From an uncultured beta proteobacterium (GTDB lineage Bacteria; Pseudomonadota; Gammaproteobacteria; Burkholderiales; Burkholderiaceae_C): DNA of 46,026 nt. The notes beneath the pieces were generated by a model. That model did not search any database. It saw only the letters and a program-made list of their open reading frames with translations, and had not been told where the DNA came from. The stretch lies in NCBI GenBank assembly GCA_903930255.1, contig CAIYYA010000127.1, positions 1-46,026 of the forward strand. Reading direction: 5' to 3'. Positions 28,764-34,121 of this stretch are shown piece by piece. A program made the translations under genes and the position numbers. Numbering within the stretch: the stretch's first letter is position 1; the number at the start of each line of letters is the position of its first letter.

Positions 28764-28777
28764 CTGATATATATCAA
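28764..28777 (-). promoter_or_regulatory. FNR/ANR-type box upstream of the DUF3149 gene
   Basis: The site CTGATATATATCAA matches TTGAT-N4-ATCAA with one mismatch. On the minus strand a GATAGT hexamer lies at 28742-28737, which places the box centre near -41 from the predicted start, the class II position for FNR activation. Transcription would run into the DUF3149 gene. Confidence 0.6.
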
Positions 28778-28866
28778 AAACCAAGCTAAAAATAAACTTA
28801 TCACGACTGGCGGTGAATTGACTCAGGGCTACATCCCTTGGCTCTCAGCCCTGCAGCTGCGCCGCA

Positions 28867-29430
28867 TCATTTGACGGCTACGCCATCAACAATGCGGTAA
28901 TACAAACCATAAGGGTCATCTGCCAGAACCGCCAGTTTGCCTTCAATCACAACTGGCTCCATGCTGTATTTGACAGGCGTTTTAGTGGTTATTTCAACCA
29001 TGCTCTCGGGGCCACCAGGCACACAGAACGAACACGTCAAAGGCACTGAACTCACCAAAAAGTGTTTTTGCCGCTCTCCTGGCTCCAGCGGCATCATGAA
29101 ACCCTGAACCCGCTGCACCTTGCCGTTCAATGCCAATTGTTCTGGATTAAAGCGTGGGCGCGGGCCTTTCGGGCCGTCACGCAGCTTCACGGTGGTCAGC
29201 AGTGACCACGGGAGCACATCTGCCCGTTCGACCAGGGGCTTATAGGGACTATTGACGCCATGCACGCCAGGACCGGTACCACTGACGATGCCTGGCGCAG
29301 CCGCGCTAGAAGCAGGCGTAGGTGCCGGGCTGGTCTGCGCCAAAGTGGATCCGGGCAACGACCACGCTGCCAGCACCAGCAGCACAATGGCCGCACTAGG
29401 TTGTGACTTGGAGTTCAAAAAAAGCTTCAT
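28867..29430 (-). CDS. DUF3299-domain periplasmic protein
   Basis: The 187-residue product has a signal peptide (AAIVLLVLAAWSLPGSTLAQ) and an Ala/Pro/Ser-rich linker. The C-terminal domain is of the DUF3299 type: ALNGKVQRVQGFMMPLEPGE, HFLVSSVPLTCSFCVPGGPE with two cysteines, and PVVIEGKLAVL. The family is found next to FtsX-type ABC permeases in zinc-responsive operons such as PA4063-PA4066 of Pseudomonas aeruginosa. Here it is the last gene of the zur leftward operon, with GAGGT before the ATG and an 86-base gap from the small Cys/His protein. It may bind or hand over metal in the periplasm; that is inference. Confidence 0.82.
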   Translation of the reverse strand: MKLFLNSKSQPSAAIVLLVLAAWSLPGSTLAQTSPAPTPASSAAAPGIVSGTGPGVHGVNSPYKPLVERADVLPWSLLTTVKLRDGPKGPRPRFNPEQLALNGKVQRVQGFMMPLEPGERQKHFLVSSVPLTCSFCVPGGPESMVEITTKTPVKYSMEPVVIEGKLAVLADDPYGLYYRIVDGVAVK

Positions 29431-29446
29431 ATGTTTACCTCGTGCA

Positions 29447-29519
29447 AGTCGGGGATGTTACCGATACAGCCCGATGATGTATTAAGTTCCGTTCGGACTT
29501 CATCGAGTCGGGGATATTA
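29447..29519. repeat. Direct repeats and hairpin between two zinc-operon genes
   Basis: AGTCGGGGATGTTA (29447-29460) and AGTCGGGGATATTA (29506-29519) are direct repeats 59 bases apart, differing at one position. Between them AAGTTCCG and CGGACTT can pair as a short stem. The second copy includes the stop codon of the small Cys/His gene. Confidence 0.5.
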
Positions 29520-29795
29520 ATGTGTGTGCTTCATGCCGCAAAATTTTCCAATGCCCAAACCCTTGCACTCGACCTGCAATTGCTTTTCGCACTGCGCATC
29601 GGTTTTGCCCGCTTCGAGGCATTTGGCGGCGTTTTCGTGGGCCTGAGACATGGTGCGGTGACGCTGAACATCTTCTTGTGTGGCTTTATCCAAAACAGCC
29701 GCAGCGGGTGCGGGGGTTGGTGCTGCTGCCTGTACAGCTATTGATAAAGTAGCTGCTAACGCAATTCCAGCAAGTACAAATAGGGGGTTTTTCAT
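29517..29795 (-). CDS. Small periplasmic Cys/His protein of the zinc operon
   Basis: I choose the ATG at 29795 (MKNPLFVLAGIALAATLSIA), with AAAGGAAA upstream. The 92-residue product has a signal peptide cleaved near AVQA-AAP. The mature part is about 70 residues, with HRTMSQAHENAAKCLEAGK, QCEKQLQVECKGLGIGKFCG and a terminal MKHTH. Four cysteines and several histidines could bind metal or form two disulphides. I do not recognise a family. It lies between the FtsX-type permease (22 bases upstream) and the DUF3299 gene, where P. aeruginosa has a His-rich periplasmic protein in the comparable operon. A 19-bp mini-palindrome forms part of its signal-peptide coding sequence. Confidence 0.78.
   Translation of the reverse strand: MKNPLFVLAGIALAATLSIAVQAAAPTPAPAAAVLDKATQEDVQRHRTMSQAHENAAKCLEAGKTDAQCEKQLQVECKGLGIGKFCGMKHTH
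29736..29754 (+). repeat. 19-bp mini-palindrome, copy D
   Basis: AGCTATTGATAAAGTAGCT is an imperfect palindrome nearly identical to copies B and E. It lies inside the signal-peptide coding part of the small Cys/His gene, where it is read as in-frame codons. Confidence 0.6.
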
Positions 29796-29817
29796 ATGAT
29801 TTCCTTTGAATAAATAA

Positions 29818-31020
29818 TTAGCGCGATTGCAGCAGCTCGAGCACGCTGACCCGATAGGCACCCACAGCCGGCAGCAAAGCCGCCGCCAGCGAAACACTCA
29901 AGGCCAGCACGGGCACCCAACCCAGTTCGGTCGGCCAAATCATGCCACCCACCAGAAGCGAATGGTCGAGTTGCAAAAACCAGCCCAGCGCACTGGCAAA
30001 ACCCTGTCCCAGCGCCAAACCCAGCACGGCGGAGAGCGCTCCCAGCCACCAGGCTTCACACAACAACAGGGCTGCTACTTTGCCCGGCGATGCACCCAGC
30101 ATGCGCAGCAATGCCAAATCGCTTCGGCGCTCGCGCACGGCACTCCATAAGGCGATGAACACGCTCAAACCAGCTGTGAGCAGCAGTACCGCCGCAAAGG
30201 CACGCAACACGTCAGTGCCCAGGCCCAGCATGCTCAACAAGCGGGTTATCTCCAGAGCTGGGGCGGCTGCCTGCATTTCGGTGCTGCTGTTGACGTAGCG
30301 CGGAAAGCTCACAGCTGCCAGCGGCGTGCGGTATTTGATCAGCGCGAGCGTGATTTCACGCTCTTCAATCATGATGGCACGATCTTCATCATCCACGGCG
30401 GTGTAATCCTCGTGCACCTTCCAGACCGAAGCGCTGTCCGTCAGCACCAAGCGGTCAAGCACCGAACCATTCGGTTGCAAAATCCCCACCACTCGGTAAG
30501 GGTTGTCACCATGTGCATGACCGCCAGCGCCCAAACCGTGCGACCCAATAAAGGTTTGCCCCATTTGCAAGCCCAACTTGCGCGCCACATTAGCACCCAG
30601 CACCACTTGCATGGGCTCGCTCCACAGCTGTCCTTGAGCCAGTTTGGCCTGGTAGTGCTCAATATAAGCCGGCGTGGTACCGACAATGCGAAAGCCGTCG
30701 ATGTTGTCGCCCAGGCTGATCGGGATGAGGCGCTCAACCAGCGGGTTTTGTTCTAGCTCACGCGCCGCACTCAGCGGCACATTGCCGGTCGGCACATCGA
30801 TATGCAGCACGCCGCTCAAAATCAGCTGCATCGGGCTACCTTTGGCGCCTACTACCAGATCAATGCCGGCCAGATCACGGTCAAAGGCCTTGGCCAACTG
30901 TGCTCCGACCAGCAGCAAAAACGTGATGGAGGCCAGACCCAGGCTGAGCAGCAGCACATTCAGTGCGGCCCCCAAGGGTCGCGCCCACAAATAGCGCCAG
31001 CCAAAAAATAGTGTTTTCAT
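29818..31020 (-). CDS. FtsX/MacB-type ABC transporter permease
   Basis: The 400-residue protein has one membrane helix near the N-terminus (residues about 14-40) and a large periplasmic domain (PCD-like, with GAKGSPMQLILSGVLHIDVP and PYRVVGILQPNGSVLDRLV). Three helices follow in the C-terminal FtsX domain (VLRAFAAVLLLTAGLSVFIA, LLRMLGASPGKVAALLLCEA, and the last pair near 330-390). Such permeases drive extracytoplasmic work with an ATPase (LolCD, MacB) rather than classical uptake. It follows its ATPase by 16 bases and belongs to the zur operon. Related sets are Zur-controlled in Pseudomonas. The transported or remodelled partner is unknown. Confidence 0.88.
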   Translation of the reverse strand: MKTLFFGWRYLWARPLGAALNVLLLSLGLASITFLLLVGAQLAKAFDRDLAGIDLVVGAKGSPMQLILSGVLHIDVPTGNVPLSAARELEQNPLVERLIPISLGDNIDGFRIVGTTPAYIEHYQAKLAQGQLWSEPMQVVLGANVARKLGLQMGQTFIGSHGLGAGGHAHGDNPYRVVGILQPNGSVLDRLVLTDSASVWKVHEDYTAVDDEDRAIMIEEREITLALIKYRTPLAAVSFPRYVNSSTEMQAAAPALEITRLLSMLGLGTDVLRAFAAVLLLTAGLSVFIALWSAVRERRSDLALLRMLGASPGKVAALLLCEAWWLGALSAVLGLALGQGFASALGWFLQLDHSLLVGGMIWPTELGWVPVLALSVSLAAALLPAVGAYRVSVLELLQSR

Positions 31021-31038
31021 GCTACTTATTCAATAGCT
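31020..31038 (-). repeat. 19-bp mini-palindrome, copy E
   Basis: On the minus strand AGCTATTGAATAAGTAGCA spans the whole gap between the ATPase stop and the permease ATG, and includes the first two bases of the stop codon. It leaves no ordinary ribosome-binding site for the permease. Confidence 0.6.
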
Positions 31039-31699
31039 AATGGTGTATGAGCATCAATCGTTGCAAGCTCTTTTGAGCAACAACATCCTGAGCGATCAGG
31101 GTTGCCACGCGGGCATCGTGGCTGGCTATCACCAGGGTGGCTGCATGCAAACGCGCTTGTGTCAACAGCAAGCGCACGGCATCCAGCGCGGCATCATCGT
31201 CCAGGCTTGCCGTCGGTTCATCGGCCAAAATCACTTGTGGTTTAAGGAGCAGAGCCCGCGCCAGCGCCACGCGTTGAGCCTGCCCACCCGAAAGCTGAGC
31301 GGGCAAACGATCGGTCAACTCGAGCACATTCAGCGCAGCCAGGGTTTCAGCGATGCGCTGGGGGTTTTCAGCGTTGCCGCTGGCCCAATAGGCGAGTGCC
31401 ATATTTTGTTGCACCGTGAGCGCGGCACTTAAATGTAATTTTTGCGGCAAAAAACCGATCGCCTTGGCACGCCAAGCATCTGAAGCTATTTTGTTTAGCG
31501 CACGCAGGTCTTGATTCGCCACCGTCAAATGACCACTGGAGGGCGCCACCAAGCCCGCCACCAACGCCAACCAGGTGGATTTTCCTGAACCCGAGGGACC
31601 GCTCAGCAACAACACCGAAGCTTGCGGCACCAGCACATCCGCAAACACCAGCGCAGGGCCCATGGCGTATTGAAAGCAAAGGCCCTGTGTCTGGATCAT
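31037..31699 (-). CDS. ABC transporter ATP-binding protein (LolD/MacB type)
   Basis: I choose the ATG at 31699 (MIQTQGLCFQYAMGPALVFA), overlapping the zur stop by four bases (ATGA). The 220-residue product has Walker A LSGPSGSGKSTW, the Q-loop region GFLPQKLHLSAALTVQQN, signature LSGGQAQRVALARAL, Walker B VILADEPTASLDDD and the switch His in VIASHDARV. Length and motifs fit LolD/FtsE-like ATPases that pair with FtsX-type permeases. The permease gene follows directly. Translational coupling to zur shows that production of this transporter is tied to the zinc regulator. Confidence 0.92.
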   Translation of the reverse strand: MIQTQGLCFQYAMGPALVFADVLVPQASVLLLSGPSGSGKSTWLALVAGLVAPSSGHLTVANQDLRALNKIASDAWRAKAIGFLPQKLHLSAALTVQQNMALAYWASGNAENPQRIAETLAALNVLELTDRLPAQLSGGQAQRVALARALLLKPQVILADEPTASLDDDAALDAVRLLLTQARLHAATLVIASHDARVATLIAQDVVAQKSLQRLMLIHH

Positions 31700-32244
31700 G
31701 CAACTTGCCCCAATGGCTTGGTTTCGACCACGCATGAACCGGGTTGGCTCAGCGCCGTGCTGGCACAGTCGGCACAGACTCCGCGCACCGCCAAATCCAG
31801 GCTTAACCCTTGATAGCCCAATGCTTTGAGTGCTTGTAAAGCATTTTGCGCAGCGCTTTCGAGGTCGAGCGCATTGCCTTGCAAGGCGCCTGCGAGCGGA
31901 CTGTCACGGTGGCAACTTTGACACTCGAAGTGCGGCATGGCTTTGACGCTCTCAGGCATGGCTTGATAGCGGCGCACCCGCTTCGCATCGACCCGACACA
32001 AGAGCAGGCTGACTTGGGTTAATCGATCGATCAAGCGGTATAGCGTGACTCGGTCAAGCACTGCGCCTACTCCTGTTGCAATGGCGCTTTGCAAGGCTAA
32101 TTGCAACTGCGCATGGGTGTAGCTGGTGTTGGGATGCGCCAGAAACCAGCCCAGCACCACCCGCGCTGCCGCCGTGCGGCGCAAGGCATGGGCTGACAAC
32201 AGCGCGTCGATCGGGTCAGGCGCAGAGCGCGCATTCAAAGTCAT
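31696..32244 (-). CDS. zur: Fur-family regulator, probable zinc uptake regulator
   Basis: The 182-residue protein has a winged-helix N-terminal half with recognition helix DRVTLYRLIDRLTQVSLL. The C-terminal half has two metal-holding pairs, HFECQSC and GVCADC, which form the structural zinc site in Fur-family proteins. The neighbours (znuC, znuB, a Zur-type ABC set) point to zinc rather than iron. The C-terminus is unusual in lacking a long His-rich end. It starts 12 bases from the nearest of two tandem palindromes and should repress both divergent operons when zinc is plentiful. A TATAGT -10 hexamer on its strand lies at 32284-32279, between the palindromes. Zur identity is inferred from context; Fur-family membership is secure. 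Confidence 0.85.
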   Translation of the reverse strand: MTLNARSAPDPIDALLSAHALRRTAAARVVLGWFLAHPNTSYTHAQLQLALQSAIATGVGAVLDRVTLYRLIDRLTQVSLLLCRVDAKRVRRYQAMPESVKAMPHFECQSCHRDSPLAGALQGNALDLESAAQNALQALKALGYQGLSLDLAVRGVCADCASTALSQPGSCVVETKPLGQVA

Positions 32245-32255
32245 ATCATCTCGGA

Positions 32256-32304
32256 TTAATGCAATTTAGTTGCGTTAAACTATACCGCAAATCAGTTGCG
32301 TTAA
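32256..32304. promoter_or_regulatory. Two tandem 23-bp palindromes, probable Zur operators
   Basis: Box 1 (32256-32278) is TTAATGCAA-N5-TTGCGTTAA with one mismatch between arms. Box 2 (32282-32304) is ATACCGCAA-N5-TTGCGTTAA with two. Their centres are 26 bp apart, between the divergent starts of zur and the His-rich ORF. They overlap the predicted -10 of zur. Identity with a Zur motif is inferred from position and symmetry. Confidence 0.72.
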
Positions 32305-32326
32305 AAATTAATTATCCAATCTTTCC

Positions 32327-32494
32327 ATGCCCCATCATGATGACGACCATTCGCTGCACAACCACAGCGCAACGCAGCACACACCAAGTCTGCTCAGTTG
32401 GTCAGCTTGGCAGCGCATGCTGGCGGTGATACCCGCAGTGTTGCTGCTGTGGTTGGCGGTATGGTGGGCCAGCGATGGGGGGAGCCCATGGTAA
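32327..32494 (+). CDS. His/Asp-rich single-helix membrane micropeptide
   Basis: This 55-residue gene is below usual size cut-offs. The product begins MPHHDDDHSLHNHSATQH: six histidines and three aspartates in 18 residues, a likely metal-binding arm. A membrane helix follows (MLAVIPAVLLLWLAVWWA, about residues 31-48) and then a short Gly/Ser/Pro end. The stop TAA overlaps the znuC start (ATGGTAA), so translation is probably coupled. It is the first gene after the predicted Zur operators. No Shine-Dalgarno sequence is seen before its ATG. I do not recognise a family. It may hold or sense zinc at the membrane, or assist the ZnuCB transporter. Existence as a gene is supported by overlap, position and composition, but not by comparison. 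Confidence 0.72.
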   Translation: MPHHDDDHSLHNHSATQHTPSLLSWSAWQRMLAVIPAVLLLWLAVWWASDGGSPW

Positions 32495-33240
32495 AACTGG
32501 AAAACCTGACGGTGAGCTACCGCCAGCACCCAGCCTTGCACCACATCAGTGGGCAGTTTGCCGCCGGGTCACTTACCGCCGTGATTGGCCCCAATGGCTC
32601 GGGCAAAAGCACACTACTCAAAAGCATGGTCGGCTTGCTGCGCCCTGCCGGTGGGCAGCTTCGGCTCGGCACGACACGCCAGCGCATTGCCTATCTGGCG
32701 CAAACCGCTGAGATCGATCGCAGTTTTCCGATGCCGGTACGCGACTGTGTGCTGCTGGGCGCCTGGGCCAGCGCCGGCGCTTGGGGGGGTGTAACAGATG
32801 CTTTGCAGCAGCGTGTTGATGCCGCCATCCACGCCGTGGGACTGCAAGGCTTTGAGCAGCGCGCGGTGGGGTCGCTCTCTAGCGGGCAGTTGCAGCGGGC
32901 GCTTTTTGCCCGGCTCATGGTGCAAGACGCAGAGCTGATTTTGCTCGACGAGCCCTTTAACGCCATTGACGCACGCACCACCGAAAACCTGATTACGTTG
33001 GTGCAGCACTGGCACGCCGAGCAGCGCACGGTGATCGCCGTGTTGCACGACGATGCGCAAGTGCGCGCGCATTTTCCGCAAACCCTGTTGCTGGCACGTG
33101 AATTGGTGGCCTGGGGCGCTACAGCGCAAGTGCTCACAGCAACCAATTTGCAGCGTGCCCGTGCCCTGGCCGAAGCCTGGGACGACAACGCCGACATCTG
33201 TCACACCGACGCATCGCCCGTGCCAAGGCAGGTCGCTTGA
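32488..33240 (+). CDS. znuC: Zinc ABC transporter ATP-binding protein
   Basis: I choose the ATG at 32488 (MVKLENLTVSYRQHPALHHI), preceded by GGGGGGAG; longer frames upstream overlap the His-rich gene. The 250-residue product has Walker A GPNGSGKST (residues about 34-42), Q-loop IAYLAQTAEIDRSFPMPVRD, signature LSSGQLQRALFARL, Walker B LILLDEPFNAIDA and switch His in VIAVLHDDAQV. The RSFPM sequence after the Q-loop is typical of the metal-type (ZnuC/MntB/SitB) subfamily. It should power zinc import with ZnuB. The gene for the binding protein ZnuA is not in the window. The signature has LSSGQ in place of LSGGQ, as some family members do. Confidence 0.92.
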   Translation: MVKLENLTVSYRQHPALHHISGQFAAGSLTAVIGPNGSGKSTLLKSMVGLLRPAGGQLRLGTTRQRIAYLAQTAEIDRSFPMPVRDCVLLGAWASAGAWGGVTDALQQRVDAAIHAVGLQGFEQRAVGSLSSGQLQRALFARLMVQDAELILLDEPFNAIDARTTENLITLVQHWHAEQRTVIAVLHDDAQVRAHFPQTLLLARELVAWGATAQVLTATNLQRARALAEAWDDNADICHTDASPVPRQVA

Positions 33241-34121
33241 TGGATGCGTTACAAACCCTTTGGGAAGTGCTGATCGGCCCGTTTGCCGAATTTGCCTTTA
33301 TGCGCCGCGCCCTGGTGGCCACGCTGGCACTGGCGGTAAGCGCCGCGCCGCTGGGTGTGTTTTTGACGCTGCGCCGCATGAGTTTGCTGGGCGACGCCAT
33401 CAGTCACGCCATTTTGCCGGGTGTGGCCATCAGCTATTTGTGGTTTGGCTTGTCACTGGGTGCGATGGCACTGGGTGGTGTAGTGGCGGGCATGCTGGCG
33501 GCGGCACTGGCGGGCATGATCAGCCGCTTTACCAGCCTCAAAGAAGATGCCAGTCTGGCCGCCATTTACCTGAGTGCGCTGGCGCTGGGAGTGACGCTGC
33601 TGGCACGCCAAGGCACACAGCTTGACTTGCTGCACATTTTGTTTGGCAGCGCATTGGGGGTCGATGCGAATGGCTTACTGCTGGTGGCAGGTGTTGCCAG
33701 CGCCAGCCTGATCGCGCTGGCTGTGCTCTACCGCGGTTTGGTGCTCGAAAGCTTTGACCCGCTCTATTTAAGCGCCTCGGGTCACAAAGGCTGGCTTTGG
33801 CAACAAGCTTTTTTAATGCTGGTGGTGCTCAACCTGGTGGCGGGCTTTCAAACCCTGGGCACGCTCATGGCGGTGGGCTTGATGATGCTGCCGGCGGTGT
33901 CTGCACGGCTTTGGCATGACACATTGAGTGCCCAACTGCTCAATGCCAGCGCGCAAGCTGCCTTGGCCAGCGTGTGCGGCCTGCTGCTTTCGTACCACCT
34001 CGACACACCCAGCGGCCCCACCATCATTGGCTGCGCCAGCGGGCTTTACGGTGCGTCGCTACTCTTGGCACCAGGCGGCTGGTTACCCCAAATCTTGCGC
34101 CGCCCGCACCGGGTGGGCTGA
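33240..34121 (+). CDS. znuB: Zinc ABC transporter permease
   Basis: I choose the ATG at 33240, sharing its first base with the znuC stop (TGATG); a TTG at 33237 is in frame but not needed. The 293-residue product has about eight membrane helices and is a metal ABC-3 family permease: RRALVATLALAVSAAPLGVF, LTLRRMSLLGDAISHAILPGV, LDLLHILFGSALGV, and LGTLMAVGLMMLPAVSARLW. It forms the channel for zinc with ZnuC. The last 39 bases overlap the end of the convergent GGDEF/EAL gene, so znuA does not follow as it might. The binding protein must be encoded elsewhere or be replaced. Confidence 0.92.
   Translation: MDALQTLWEVLIGPFAEFAFMRRALVATLALAVSAAPLGVFLTLRRMSLLGDAISHAILPGVAISYLWFGLSLGAMALGGVVAGMLAAALAGMISRFTSLKEDASLAAIYLSALALGVTLLARQGTQLDLLHILFGSALGVDANGLLLVAGVASASLIALAVLYRGLVLESFDPLYLSASGHKGWLWQQAFLMLVVLNLVAGFQTLGTLMAVGLMMLPAVSARLWHDTLSAQLLNASAQAALASVCGLLLSYHLDTPSGPTIIGCASGLYGASLLLAPGGWLPQILRRPHRVG

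Noticed and set aside
31480..31500. AGCTATTTTGTTTAGC in the ATPase gene as a sixth mini-palindrome
   Set aside because: It is only 16 bp between the fixed ends, not 19, and is read as ordinary coding sequence.
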